Positions 22,497 to 31,529 are shown, counted from the first letter of the stretch. The stretch: 36,673 nt of DNA from Anaerolineae bacterium (GCA_018648685.1 JABGQT010000110.1:1-36673); one strand, 5' to 3'. The notes: generated by a model from the sequence alone, not told the origin. A program made the numbers and translations.

Positions 22497-22554
22497 ATTA
22501 GCAATCTTCACAATTCTTTAACATAATCTCTATCATTTAAGGAAGTTTTTAGAG

Positions 22555-22560
22555 TATCAT
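22555..22560 (+). promoter_or_regulatory. -10-like hexamer before the histidine kinase gene
   Basis: TATCAT ends 6 nt before the ATG at 22567 and there is no usable Shine-Dalgarno sequence close to the start (an AAGGA lies 22 nt away). This again fits a leaderless mRNA; the -35 region is poor. Confidence 0.4.
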
Positions 22561-22566
22561 AAAGTC

Positions 22567-24303
22567 ATGCGAAAATTTGACTCTCCCTACATCGCTGATT
22601 GGTTCGCAATTTCATTACGCTGGATGACGCTTTTCGCGCTTACTGTGGCATTGGGCAAAGATAGAGAACTAATATCTCTTTTACCACTCTTTGTTCTGGC
22701 CTTGGGGAATTTGGCATGGAGCGTGATGGCAGGGTTAAATATCCGCTTGACTTATCATAGGCAATTAGCCATTCTCGTCGATATTATTTTCGCAATATTG
22801 ATCTTTTTGTTAGAAAAAGGCTTAACGGGGGCTGTCGCGTGGATTGGTATCTTACCCATACTAAGTGGTGCGATCTATTTTGAAATTTTGGGCGGCGTGC
22901 TTGCAGCAAGCGTAATGGCAGTTACGGCGCTAGCTTTTTCTTATTTTGGTATGTCTGCGGGGTCTCTACCTGCAGGGGCAATTGCCGCTGTTATTACCTT
23001 GGCCTTAGGGCTTTTATTTGGCTTTTTGAGCAATCAGTTAATCAACAGCTTGCGCCGCATGAGGGAAGAGCAGGAAAAAACCGAAAAGAAACGACAATGG
23101 GTAGAAAACGAACGTTTGCGCGCCATTTATGAGCTAACGACCACGCTCAATGCAACCCTCAGCTATAAACGCGTTTTGGAAAACGCACTTGATTTAAGTG
23201 TACGCGCTATGCACCCCGATGCAGACGAAGATTTTAGTGACCAACTAGTCAGTGCGGTTTTACTTTTTGTAGGCAACGAGCTCATTGTAAAATCGGCACG
23301 ACGCTTTACCACCGCAGATCAACGGCGCGTTTTTACTGGAGCAGAAGGAATCTTGGGGAACGCAATCGAAGAGGGCGAACCCGTACTCACCCAAAATATA
23401 GGTTACGACCCCGAATTACGCGGTGTGATTGCGCTGCGCTCTTGCACAGCTAGCTACTGTGTGCCCTTACGGACAGGTTTTAATGTTTACGGTGTTCTCC
23501 TTTTTGCACATCCTGACCCAAATTATTTCACAGCCGAACGCCGCGAGATGCTCGAATTGATTGGGCGGCAATCTGTGATCGCCATTCAAAATGCGCGCCT
23601 TTACCAAGACTTGGTAGAAGAAAAAGAGCGCATGATCGAAGTACAAGAAGAAGCGCGCAAAAAGCTTGCCCGTGATTTGCACGATGGCCCCACTCAATCT
23701 GTTTCCGCAATTGCAATGCGTATCAACCTGATCCGCATGATGCTCACCCGCGCGCCCGATAAAGTAGAAGGGGAGCTGATCCGCGCCGAAGATCTCGCGC
23801 GCCGCACCACCAAAGAAATTCGCCATATGCTCTTCACCCTGCGTCCGCTCGTGCTCGAATCGCAAGGCTTGCGTGCCGCTTTAGAAGCAATGGCAGAGAA
23901 AATGGTTGAAACTTTCAACCAAAATGTCGCGATTGAAGTAGACGATAAAATTATCGAAAACTTGGAAATGGGGAAACAAGGGGTCATCTTCTTCATCTCA
24001 GAAGAATCTGTCAACAATGCTCGAAAACACGCCAAGGCAAGCCTTATCAAAGTTCGCTTACGTTCTTTAGAACATAGCCTGATCGTTCTCGAAATCATGG
24101 ACAACGGGCGCGGATTTGACGTTACAGAAGTCAACCAAAATTACGAAAAACGAGGCTCTCTAGGGATGGTCAATCTCAGAGAGCGCACAGAATTGATCAA
24201 TGGGCTACTCCACATTGACTCAACACTCGGCAAGGGAACCAATGTACAAGTCTTCATTCCACTCACCGAAGATGCCGCAGATCGTCTTCACCGCTCAAAA
24301 TAG
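22567..24303 (+). CDS. Membrane histidine kinase of the NarL/UhpB type with GAF domain
   Basis: This 578-aa sensor kinase has five to six transmembrane helices (about 15-165), a short coiled coil (MREEQEKTEKKRQWVENE), a GAF domain (about 190-350) and a HisKA_3 dimerisation helix with phospho-acceptor His372 in ARDLHDGPTQS. The HATPase has its N box at 479-490 (EESVNNARKHAK) and G1 at 512-518 (DNGRGFD). HisKA_3 kinases pair with NarL/FixJ regulators, but none is encoded next to it. The following gene is an alpha/beta hydrolase 8 nt downstream. The signal is probably membrane-borne or a small GAF ligand. Confidence 0.9.
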   Translation: MRKFDSPYIADWFAISLRWMTLFALTVALGKDRELISLLPLFVLALGNLAWSVMAGLNIRLTYHRQLAILVDIIFAILIFLLEKGLTGAVAWIGILPILSGAIYFEILGGVLAASVMAVTALAFSYFGMSAGSLPAGAIAAVITLALGLLFGFLSNQLINSLRRMREEQEKTEKKRQWVENERLRAIYELTTTLNATLSYKRVLENALDLSVRAMHPDADEDFSDQLVSAVLLFVGNELIVKSARRFTTADQRRVFTGAEGILGNAIEEGEPVLTQNIGYDPELRGVIALRSCTASYCVPLRTGFNVYGVLLFAHPDPNYFTAERREMLELIGRQSVIAIQNARLYQDLVEEKERMIEVQEEARKKLARDLHDGPTQSVSAIAMRINLIRMMLTRAPDKVEGELIRAEDLARRTTKEIRHMLFTLRPLVLESQGLRAALEAMAEKMVETFNQNVAIEVDDKIIENLEMGKQGVIFFISEESVNNARKHAKASLIKVRLRSLEHSLIVLEIMDNGRGFDVTEVNQNYEKRGSLGMVNLRERTELINGLLHIDSTLGKGTNVQVFIPLTEDAADRLHRSK

Positions 24304-24311
24304 AGGCCCCA

Positions 24312-25070
24312 ATGCCAACCGCTGCCAGCTTGTATTACTTCTCTCACGAAGCAGAAGACTCTTCTTTCCCGCCCTTCATTCTCATTCACGGCGCAGGTGG
24401 CTCGCATCTCCACTTTCCTCCTGAGTTACGCCGCCTAAACGGATATCAAATTGCCGCCATCGACCTGCCCGGGCACGGCAAATCAGAGGGGATAGGCAGG
24501 CAATCTATCAGCGACTATGTACAAAGCATTCAAGATTTTATGGATGCGATAAACTTGCCAGCCGCCATCATCATCGGGCACTCGATGGGCAGTGCCGTTG
24601 CCCTTCAAATTGCGTTAAACGCGCCTGACCGTGTGCTTGCCCTCGTTATATTGGGCGGGGGAAGCCGCTTACGCGTGAATCCGTCAATTTTAGAAAACAC
24701 AGCAAACGAAGCAACATTCCCTCTTGCCGTCAAAAATATCATCGAATGGTCTTTCGGCTCCGAAGCATCTCCCCGCCTAAAAGAACTTGCTACCCAACGG
24801 ATGAGTGAAACTCGTCCCACCGTTCTCTACGGAGACTTTATCGCCTGCAACAATTTTGATATTAGCGAAGAGCTCTCTAAAGTTGAAAAACCTACCCTGA
24901 TCCTCTGCGGCACAGAAGATAAAATGACCCCGCCAAAATACTCAAAACTTCTCCATGAGCAAATGCCCAATGCCGAGCTAAGGCTTATTCAAGGTGCTGG
25001 ACATATGATTATGCTCGAAAAACCACGCGAAGTTGCAGAAGCAATTGAGCGTTTTGTAGAAAAGTTATAA
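24312..25070 (+). CDS. Alpha/beta hydrolase with Ser nucleophile
   Basis: This 252-aa protein has oxyanion loop HGAGGSHLHF (26-35), nucleophile elbow GHSMGS with Ser91, acid Asp203 (GTEDKMTPP) and His231 (GAGHMIMLEKP). The Ser-Asp-His triad and AIDLPGHGKSEG place it among esterase/lipase-like MenH-type hydrolases, unlike the Asp-type pair at the start of the window. AGAGG lies just before the ATG, 8 nt after the kinase stop, so both are probably one operon. The substrate is unknown. Confidence 0.87.
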   Translation: MPTAASLYYFSHEAEDSSFPPFILIHGAGGSHLHFPPELRRLNGYQIAAIDLPGHGKSEGIGRQSISDYVQSIQDFMDAINLPAAIIIGHSMGSAVALQIALNAPDRVLALVILGGGSRLRVNPSILENTANEATFPLAVKNIIEWSFGSEASPRLKELATQRMSETRPTVLYGDFIACNNFDISEELSKVEKPTLILCGTEDKMTPPKYSKLLHEQMPNAELRLIQGAGHMIMLEKPREVAEAIERFVEKL

Positions 25071-25095
25071 CTCTTCAAAAATCTATTGAAATATA

Positions 25096-25131
25096 AAAAA
25101 TCCATCTTCGTTTGAACGAAGATGGATTTTT
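25096..25131. terminator. Bidirectional terminator between convergent genes
   Basis: A 16-bp perfect stem (25096..25111 with 25116..25131; core ATCCATCTTCGT / ACGAAGATGGAT) has a TTGA loop. A-run on the left and T-run on the right serve both the hydrolase operon (plus) and the permease (minus). Confidence 0.9.
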
Positions 25132-25154
25132 AGATTATGCCAACCTCGATAATT

Positions 25155-25952
25155 TCATTGTCTTCGCCACGCCTGCCATTTAAGTAAATAATTCTCCAGC
25201 CACGCAACAATGCCATATAAAGCGAGGGCAAGCATAACGAGCGCAAAAATGGCAACAAAGACCAAGGCGGTATCGTATTGCCCACGCCCGACATTGATCA
25301 AAAAACCCAAGCCTTTATCTGCACCGACAAATTCTCCTACGACTGCCCCAATAACAGATAGAGCGGCTCCGATCCGTAAGCCGCCGAGAAAAACAGGTAA
25401 TGCCGCGGGAATTTCAAGATAGCGTAAAATTTGCCAGCGTGTAGCGCGCAAAGAGCGCATCAGGTCGCGCAGAGCAGAGGGGACAGCTCTTACGCCAACT
25501 ACGGTATTTACCAAAACGGGGAAGAAGACGATCAACGCACAGATGAGTATTTTTGAGAAGATACCTGGGCCAAACCAGATGACAAGAAGAGGGGCAATCG
25601 CGACAACAGGTACAGCCTGGCTCGCAACAAGATAGGGTGCGAGAATCCGTTCAAAAAGGCGTGATTTTGCAAGCAAATATCCTAAAACGGTAGCTGCTGC
25701 GGTTCCGGTTAATAGCCCGAGGAGCACTTCGCCGAGAGTCACGATCGAGTGGCGTAGCAAGCTTCCATCCACGAGCGTTCGCGCGAAGCGAGTCCCTACA
25801 TCTGCAGGAGAGGGGAGAATAAAGGCGGGCAATTCGGTGAAATATACAGTGAGCTGCCAGCCTGCCATAGCAAGAAAAAGGGAAAGTAGCGTAACCCCAA
25901 AGCTTCCCCGTTGAGTATTTTTTTTGAATTTATGCGTGATGTTGATGTCCAT
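25155..25952 (-). CDS. ribX: ABC transporter permease under FMN riboswitch control (RibX-like)
   Basis: From ATG 25952 the protein is 265 aa with about six transmembrane helices and the BPD_transp_1 EAA-type loop (LRATRWQILRYLEIPAALPV). It resembles SsuC/ThiX permeases (LPSPADVGTRFARTL, AIAPLLVIWFG, GEFVGADKGLGFLI). The riboswitch upstream makes riboflavin or a precursor the likely substrate, as for the RibXY transporters described in Chloroflexota. No ribY-type binding protein or ATPase gene is adjacent. A longer frame to 26114 exists but only translates the riboswitch leader and was rejected. Confidence 0.82.
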   Translation of the reverse strand: MDINITHKFKKNTQRGSFGVTLLSLFLAMAGWQLTVYFTELPAFILPSPADVGTRFARTLVDGSLLRHSIVTLGEVLLGLLTGTAAATVLGYLLAKSRLFERILAPYLVASQAVPVVAIAPLLVIWFGPGIFSKILICALIVFFPVLVNTVVGVRAVPSALRDLMRSLRATRWQILRYLEIPAALPVFLGGLRIGAALSVIGAVVGEFVGADKGLGFLINVGRGQYDTALVFVAIFALVMLALALYGIVAWLENYLLKWQAWRRQ

Positions 25953-25999
25953 AGCTTTAGACTCGTTTGTGGTTATGTTACTTATGACGAAAAGGAAAA

Positions 26000-26026
26000 C
26001 GCCCTGCAAAAAATCCTTGCAGGGCG
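26000..26026 (-). terminator. Second terminator hairpin in the riboswitch leader
   Basis: On the minus strand CGCCCTGCAA and TTGCAGGGCG form a 10-bp stem with a 7-nt loop, followed by the T-rich TTTTCCTTTT. It ends about 48 nt before the permease start. Confidence 0.75.
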
Positions 26027-26069
26027 TGATAGTAGACAAGCAGATTGGCGCGCAATTTGCATAAAAAAT

Positions 26070-26092
26070 CCCGAAAACATGAGGTTTTCGGG
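26070..26092 (-). terminator. First terminator hairpin in the riboswitch leader
   Basis: On the minus strand CCCGAAAAC and GTTTTCGGG pair around CTCAT, followed by ATTTTTTAT. It starts about 40 nt after the aptamer and is the most direct expression platform. Confidence 0.8.
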
Positions 26093-26133
26093 GCAAATAC
26101 ACAACCAATACCAATATTTGGCATTACTTGAAA

Positions 26134-26271
26134 GACCTTCTACTATCCGGACTATACCGTCGGCTTTGGAATCTCACCAAATCCTGCACTTCGATAAATT
26201 CAGTGCTCGTGGGCTATACCACCGATCGGGAATTCACTTGCGTTTTACAAGTGTCACCCTGCCCCGAAGGC
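26134..26271 (-). promoter_or_regulatory. FMN riboswitch (RFN element)
   Basis: Read on the minus strand it contains the conserved RFN blocks in order: CTTCGGGGCAGGGTG, then AATTCCCGATCGGTGGTATA, AGCCCACGAGC, GATTTGGTGAGATTCCAAAG and CCGACGGTATAGTCCGGATA. The closing stem P1 is GCCTTC with GAAGGT. FMN binding normally causes premature termination. Two intrinsic terminators follow before the permease gene. Confidence 0.95.
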
Positions 26272-26289
26272 TAATTTGAATATATAGCT

Positions 26290-26317
26290 ATTATAGCCTC
26301 TCCTTGCAAAAGGGCAA
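26290..26317 (-). promoter_or_regulatory. Promoter of the riboswitch transcript
   Basis: On the minus strand TTGCCC (26312..26317), 16 nt, TATAAT (26290..26295). The start point falls near 26283, about 12 nt before the aptamer. Confidence 0.7.
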
Positions 26318-26385
26318 TATGAGTTTTGTTAGATATTTCACGAAAAGATAGCATATCTAAAATTTGTCGTTAGATTAAAATGAAA

Positions 26386-26412
26386 GAACCCGTGCTTTGC
26401 ATGAACGGGTTC
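26386..26412 (-). terminator. Terminator of the essential-gene operon
   Basis: GAACCCGT / ACGGGTTC (8 bp) with an 11-nt loop; on the minus strand it is followed by TTTCATTTTAAT. It lies about 25 nt after the cdsA stop. Confidence 0.75.
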
Positions 26413-26437
26413 CACACTTTTATTTTAGAGAGCGTGC

Positions 26438-27238
26438 CTACATAAAAAACCAGGTAACAAGATAATAGCCTATTGGTGCAGCCCAAAGCCAGGTGTCGAT
26501 GCGATCAAAAACACCACCGTGCCCAGGAAATAGTTGGCTTGAATCTTTGATATTTGCCTGTCTTTTGATCATGCTCTCACCCAAATCGCCAAGGGTTGTG
26601 AGCAATGACAACAAAAGCCCAACCAATGCCCCATCAAGCAAAGAAAGGTCTATATTATTTCGCCAGAGCCATGCAAAAAGAACGCCGCCCAAGGTGCCGA
26701 AGACAACACCTCCCCAGTAGCCTTCCCATGTTTTTTTGGGGCTTAATCGAGGAGCTAGTTTATGTTTTCCGAAATTTTTACCGACAAAATACGCCGCAGT
26801 ATCTGCGAACCAAGCCGTAGGCAATATGAGGAAAAACCACCATAACCCTCCTGGCAGCTCACGTAATTTGACAAGGTAGGAACCGATCCAGCCCATATAT
26901 ATCAGGCTTGTGGCTGTTATGGCGAAATCTCCTGCTGCTTTGTCTCGTCCTCGCTCAAAAGCATTTAAATGATATGCCATAGCCAATAGCACGAGAGCGG
27001 TAAAGACGGCACTCTCATAGGCTGGGAATTGTGTGCGTGCGATCAAAATAGCCAATACGCCACCAATGGAGATCAGTGGGGCTGGTTCAAACTTTGCCCC
27101 CCGCATCAAATTGACATATTCCCATGCGGCATAGGTTAAGAAAAATGCCATCATCAGCCAAAAGAAAATGCCCCCGTATATTGTTGCTGGTAGTCCTATT
27201 GCGGCAAGTACAAGGGCAGTCAAAAAGCGTTTTAACAT
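26438..27238 (-). CDS. cdsA: Phosphatidate cytidylyltransferase
   Basis: This 266-aa polytopic membrane enzyme (about eight helices) makes CDP-diacylglycerol from phosphatidate and CTP. The C-terminal CdsA signature is complete: SMIKRQANIKDSSQLFPGHG then GVFDRIDTW, with the SPKKTWEGYWGG block before it and FADTAAYFVGKNFGKHK in the middle. Length matches the family. It starts 6 nt after uppS, and in many bacteria uppS-cdsA are paired, linking cell-wall carrier and phospholipid synthesis. Confidence 0.95.
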   Translation of the reverse strand: MLKRFLTALVLAAIGLPATIYGGIFFWLMMAFFLTYAAWEYVNLMRGAKFEPAPLISIGGVLAILIARTQFPAYESAVFTALVLLAMAYHLNAFERGRDKAAGDFAITATSLIYMGWIGSYLVKLRELPGGLWWFFLILPTAWFADTAAYFVGKNFGKHKLAPRLSPKKTWEGYWGGVVFGTLGGVLFAWLWRNNIDLSLLDGALVGLLLSLLTTLGDLGESMIKRQANIKDSSQLFPGHGGVFDRIDTWLWAAPIGYYLVTWFFM

Positions 27239-27244
27239 ATTATT

Positions 27245-27976
27245 TTACCCATAATGTTCATCTGATACACCACCATAGCGGCGGTCGCGTTCGGCGTATG
27301 TTTTGAGAGCTTTCGCATATTCTTCTCTATCAAAATCGGGCCAAAAAGTGGGGGTGATATACCACTCAGAGTAAGCACTTTGCCAGATCAAGAAATTGCT
27401 TGTGCGCAACTCTCCCGATGTGCGAATGATCAGATCAGGGTCTGGGCTACCTACTGTAAAGAGGTATTGATTGATCAACTCAATATTTACTTCTTCTGCA
27501 GAGACACCATCCCGAAGCATATTTTGGACAGCATAAACGATTTCATCGCGTCCGCCATAGTTAAAGGCAATATTTAATACCAGCCGAGTATTATCCTTTG
27601 TCAGGTCTATCGCTGCTAATACTTTCTTATGCAGTTTGGGGGTCAGTTTTTCAAGCCGACCTATGTGGCGAAGCTGAACACCCTCTTCATGCAGTTCTTC
27701 CAATTCCTGGTCTATGACATTTTCAAAAATGTGCATTAACCCTTTTACTTCTGCTGGAGGGCGCCCCCAATTTTCTGTAGAGAAGGCATAAATAGTGAGA
27801 TATCTAACACCAAACTCAACACTGGCGCGGATAATCCGGCGCAGATTTTCTGTGCCTGCACGATGACCGGCCAGGCGCGGTTTGCCACGCGACAACGCCC
27901 AGCGGCCGTTACCATCCATAATGATGGCAACGTGCTGGGGCGTTTTCTCGGGCGGGATTTGAAATATTTCGCCCAT
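27245..27976 (-). CDS. uppS: Isoprenyl (undecaprenyl) diphosphate synthase
   Basis: This 243-aa cis-prenyltransferase has the P-loop-like IIMDGNGRWA with catalytic Asp21, AGHRAGTENLRRII, IYAFSTENWGRP, NIAFNYGGRDEI and the C-terminal signature LIIRTSGELRTSNFLIWQSA. It extends farnesyl diphosphate with cis isoprene units for the cell-wall lipid carrier. It lies 7 nt after frr and 6 nt before cdsA. Confidence 0.96.
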   Translation of the reverse strand: MGEIFQIPPEKTPQHVAIIMDGNGRWALSRGKPRLAGHRAGTENLRRIIRASVEFGVRYLTIYAFSTENWGRPPAEVKGLMHIFENVIDQELEELHEEGVQLRHIGRLEKLTPKLHKKVLAAIDLTKDNTRLVLNIAFNYGGRDEIVYAVQNMLRDGVSAEEVNIELINQYLFTVGSPDPDLIIRTSGELRTSNFLIWQSAYSEWYITPTFWPDFDREEYAKALKTYAERDRRYGGVSDEHYG

Positions 27977-27983
27977 TATTTGC

Positions 27984-28541
27984 TCAAACTTCTAGAATTT
28001 CTTCTTCTTTGGCTTCATAGAGCTGATCAATTTTTTCAACGAAGAGATCAGTCTCCTTTTGAAGAGCATCTTCTCCCCGCTTCTGCTCATCTTCTGAAAT
28101 CATTTTTTCGTTTTCGTAATCACGTAAATCCCGAATCAGGTCACGGCGAATATTTCGGACAGAAATGCGCGCTTCTTCGGCCCGGCGGTTAACGACCTTA
28201 ACTAACTCTTTGCGACGATCTTCAGTTAACGGGGGCAAGTTTAGGCGCACGAGCTTCCCGTCGTTGTTGGGGGTTAATCCCACGTCTGAGGCTAAAATCC
28301 CTCGTTCTATTTCTTTAAGGGTTGAGGGGTCAAATGGTTTAATCAAAATAGAGCGCGGTTCAGGAACGCTAATTGAAGCCAATTGCTGCAAGGGGGTGGG
28401 AACACCATAATACTCAACGTGAATATGCTCTACCAATGCGGGGTTTGCCCGGCCTGTGCGAATACGTAAAAAATCATTTTCTAACGCTTGAATAGCTCCC
28501 TGCATACGTTTTTTGGCATCTGCTTGAATGTCATTTAGCAC
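27984..28541 (-). CDS. frr: Ribosome recycling factor
   Basis: This is a 185-aa two-domain RRF (three-helix bundle plus small beta domain). It contains LRIRTGRANPALVEHIHVEY, YGVPTPLQQLASI, LNLPPLTEDRRKELVK and the helix ISVRNIRRDLIRDL. It splits post-termination ribosomes with EF-G. The start codon is GTG at 28541, set by GGAGG 5 nt upstream; the nearby ATG is in another frame with an immediate stop. Follows pyrH after 89 nt. Confidence 0.96.
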   Translation of the reverse strand: MLNDIQADAKKRMQGAIQALENDFLRIRTGRANPALVEHIHVEYYGVPTPLQQLASISVPEPRSILIKPFDPSTLKEIERGILASDVGLTPNNDGKLVRLNLPPLTEDRRKELVKVVNRRAEEARISVRNIRRDLIRDLRDYENEKMISEDEQKRGEDALQKETDLFVEKIDQLYEAKEEEILEV

Positions 28542-28630
28542 ATCAGCCTCCTATTTTTCGGTGAGTGTCTCGGCTATAAGGATACCTTAAAATTAGAAAA
28601 TTTGCACGTACGGCCGCTCTGTATCGCTCT

Positions 28631-29413
<783 letters not shown>

Positions 29414-29419
29414 AGAGAT

Positions 29420-30025
29420 TTAATCAGCGAGGTGTTCACCCAACTCCCAACGCTGGAAGCGGCGAATGACGATATTCTCACCAAGAGAGCCGACGTTTTC
29501 CATGATGACATCTTTAACTGTCAGGCTATCATCACGGATATATTTTTGCTGCATTAGGCAAACTTCTTCTTTATATTTACGCAATCTGCCTTCTACGATC
29601 TTCTCAATGATATTCTCGGGCTTACCCTCTTCAAGGGAGCGTTTGCGAGCAATATCTGCTTCGTGAGCAAGAATATCTTCAGGGATGCTATTCTCATCAA
29701 CAAAGAGCGGGGATGCAGCAGCGATTTGCAAAGCGATTTCATGTGCCAATTTTCGGAAAGTTTCACCACGAGCGACAAAGTCTGTTTCGCAGTTGAGCTC
29801 AAGCATTACGCCAACGCGACCATCACCGTGTGAATATAGCTCCACAACACCATCAGATGCATCACGGTCAGCACGTTTAGCAGCTTTAGCCATTCCTTTT
29901 TTACGCAGATAATCAACAGCTTTCTTATAATCACCTTCTGCTTCTTGCAAGGCTTTTCGACATTCAAGAATACCAACACCGGTTGTGGCGCGTAATTCTT
30001 TGATCATTTCAGTTGTAATTTCCAT
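29420..30025 (-). CDS. tsf: Elongation factor Ts
   Basis: This 201-aa EF-Ts begins with the UBA-like helix MIKELRATTGVGILECRKAL and carries the EF-Tu-interacting core ELNCETDFVARGETFRKLAH. At 201 aa it is of the short type with one main dimerisation core, compared with about 280-290 aa in E. coli. It acts as guanine nucleotide exchange factor of EF-Tu. AGAGG precedes the ATG. It lies 25 nt after rpsB, as in most bacteria. Confidence 0.96.
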   Translation of the reverse strand: MEITTEMIKELRATTGVGILECRKALQEAEGDYKKAVDYLRKKGMAKAAKRADRDASDGVVELYSHGDGRVGVMLELNCETDFVARGETFRKLAHEIALQIAAASPLFVDENSIPEDILAHEADIARKRSLEEGKPENIIEKIVEGRLRKYKEEVCLMQQKYIRDDSLTVKDVIMENVGSLGENIVIRRFQRWELGEHLAD

Positions 30026-30050
30026 GGTGCCTCTATTTTTTCTCTAGGGA

Positions 30051-31028
30051 TTATTCCGCTTTTTCTTCTGCGGCGGCAGCTTCTGCCGCGGTATCTTTTG
30101 CCGCAGCTTCTTCAGTTTTTGGAGCTTCTTCTTCAGCTTTCTCTTCTACAGCTTTTTCTTCTGCAGCAGCAACAGCTTCAGCAGCTTCACGTTCGTCGCT
30201 CATTTTCTTGAGGGTGGCTGCACCGAGCAATTCTTCGTCGCTCAGGTCAGAAGCATCTGCAACAGCTTTGCTTGCTTTACGTTGTGATTTCTTTGCGGGG
30301 AGAGCTTCAGCAGCGGCTTGGGCTTCTTCCTCTTCTTCTTCGCGGGCAGATTTGCCTTCGAGAACGGCATTTGCCATTGTGCCAACGATCAATTTGATGG
30401 CACGGATCGCATCGTCGTTCGAGGGGATCACATAATCAATATACCGGGGATCGTAATTTGTATCTGCCATTGCGATAACAGGAATCTTTAGCAAATTCGC
30501 TTCATGAATAGCGGCTTGCTCGCGTCCGATATCGACAACAAAGAGCAATTTGGGAACACGTTTCATTGTGATCAAACCAGAAAGGCGATGGTGCAAACGA
30601 TCAATCTGGCGTTGGATCATCAAGCCTTCTTTTTTGGTCAAGAGATCAACTTCGCCGCTTTCTTGCATTTTTTCCAAGCGTTCTAATTCTGCAATACGTT
30701 TGGAAATTGTGGGCCAGTTTGTAAGAGAGCCACCCAGCCAACGTTCGTTAACATAGGGCATACCGCAACGTTCTGCTTCATCAGCAACAGTTTGTTGAGC
30801 TTGTCGCTTGGTGCCAACGAAAAGAATTTCGCCACCGTCAGAAACAGCTTGGCTGACGATGCCATAAACTTCTTTAATCGCATGTACAGTTTGTTGCAAA
30901 TCGATAATGTGGATGCCGTTGCGCTCAGTGAAGATATATTCTGCCATCTTAGGATTCCAACGGTTGGTACGATGCCCAAAGTGGACGCCACTTTCGAGCA
31001 AGGCTTTCATAGAAATGATTTTAGCCAT
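30051..31028 (-). CDS. rpsB: Ribosomal protein uS2 with long acidic C-terminal tail
   Basis: From ATG 31028 the protein is 325 aa. The S2 core is clear ([98 protein letters not shown]). After about residue 230 an Ala/Glu/Lys-rich extension follows ([15 protein letters not shown] ... AEEKAE), roughly 95 residues of low complexity absent from most S2 proteins. AAAGGAG is 11 nt upstream. The 62-residue frame extension to 31214 translates the 5' leader and was rejected. Confidence 0.95.
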   Translation of the reverse strand: MAKIISMKALLESGVHFGHRTNRWNPKMAEYIFTERNGIHIIDLQQTVHAIKEVYGIVSQAVSDGGEILFVGTKRQAQQTVADEAERCGMPYVNERWLGGSLTNWPTISKRIAELERLEKMQESGEVDLLTKKEGLMIQRQIDRLHHRLSGLITMKRVPKLLFVVDIGREQAAIHEANLLKIPVIAMADTNYDPRYIDYVIPSNDDAIRAIKLIVGTMANAVLEGKSAREEEEEEAQAAAEALPAKKSQRKASKAVADASDLSDEELLGAATLKKMSDEREAAEAVAAAEEKAVEEKAEEEAPKTEEAAAKDTAAEAAAAEEKAE

Positions 31029-31142
31029 GAGGGGTAAAACTCCTTTACGTTTTTTTCCTCCGTTTCCTTCTTCCTTGCCCCGACCGCGCTCTTTTTTGAT
31101 CCGCGGCACGCAGGGTAAGTCCAGAAACGTGTGAGATATGCT

Positions 31143-31174
31143 TCTCACCCACGGTGAGAGCGGCGAACAGTATA
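31143..31174 (-). promoter_or_regulatory. Extended -10 promoter and 5'-terminal hairpin of rpsB
   Basis: On the minus strand TGGTATACT (TATACT 31169..31174) is an extended -10 box. From about 31162 the transcript would start with a 7-bp hairpin, TCTCACC/GGTGAGA (31143..31159), leaving a leader of some 134 nt before rpsB. The hairpin at the very 5' end may stabilise the mRNA or take part in S2 feedback. Confidence 0.55.
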
Positions 31175-31216
31175 CCACAAAATCACGAGATTGGATGAGT
31201 AAATCGACTAGCAAAA

Positions 31217-31431
31217 TAGGGCAATCGCATCTAATTCAAAATTTATGCTTTTTCTGTGTTTTCGTGCGGGCTAAAGCCGCTTTCTCAGTACACGGAAGCC
31301 CTTTGGGCTAAAAACCGAGCCGGATTTATCCGGCTTTCATGCTATGAGGCAGAGATTTATCCCGCACCGATCTTTGAATTTGAACATTTTTCATCTTTTG
31401 GAGACAAAATAATTTAGATGCGATTGCCCTA
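31217..31431. mobile_element. 215-bp MITE-like element with 18-bp perfect terminal inverted repeats
   Basis: The ends TAGGGCAATCGCATCTAA (31217..31234) and TTAGATGCGATTGCCCTA (31414..31431) are perfect inverted repeats that include TA at the outer edges, as in elements that duplicate TA. There is no ORF. The interior holds palindromes: AGCCGGATTTATCCGGCT (around 31320-31340), and GGGCTAAAGCC-type and AAGCCCTTTGGGCTAA-type words. It fills most of the gap upstream of the rpsB promoter. Confidence 0.8.
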
Positions 31432-31451
31432 ACCAGTAAAACTCTTTTCTC

Positions 31452-31480
31452 TTGACCCCTCTAATTTCTCATGTTAGACT
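31452..31480 (+). promoter_or_regulatory. Strong promoter of a small-ORF unit with palindrome at -10
   Basis: TTGACC (31452..31457), 17 nt, TAGACT (31475..31480). A perfect 10-bp palindrome AGACTAGTCT (31476..31485) overlaps the -10 and the start point and could be a repressor site. Confidence 0.7.
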
Positions 31481-31529
31481 AGTCTCCGTTGCTCAGGTAA
31501 CAAATCTAAAAAAAAAGGAGACGCACAAA

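Noticed and set aside
25953-26114. N-terminal extension of the ABC permease
   Set aside because: It would translate both riboswitch terminators; the family-like start is ATG 25952.
26134-26271. TPP riboswitch, suggested by a ThiX-like permease downstream
   Set aside because: The conserved blocks (CGGTGGTATAGCCC, GACGGTATAGTCCGGAT) are those of the FMN element; TPP signatures are absent.
31029-31214. N-terminal extension of rpsB by 62 residues
   Set aside because: It covers the promoter and leader hairpin; the S2 family starts at [14 protein letters not shown] and a ribosome-binding site precedes that ATG.
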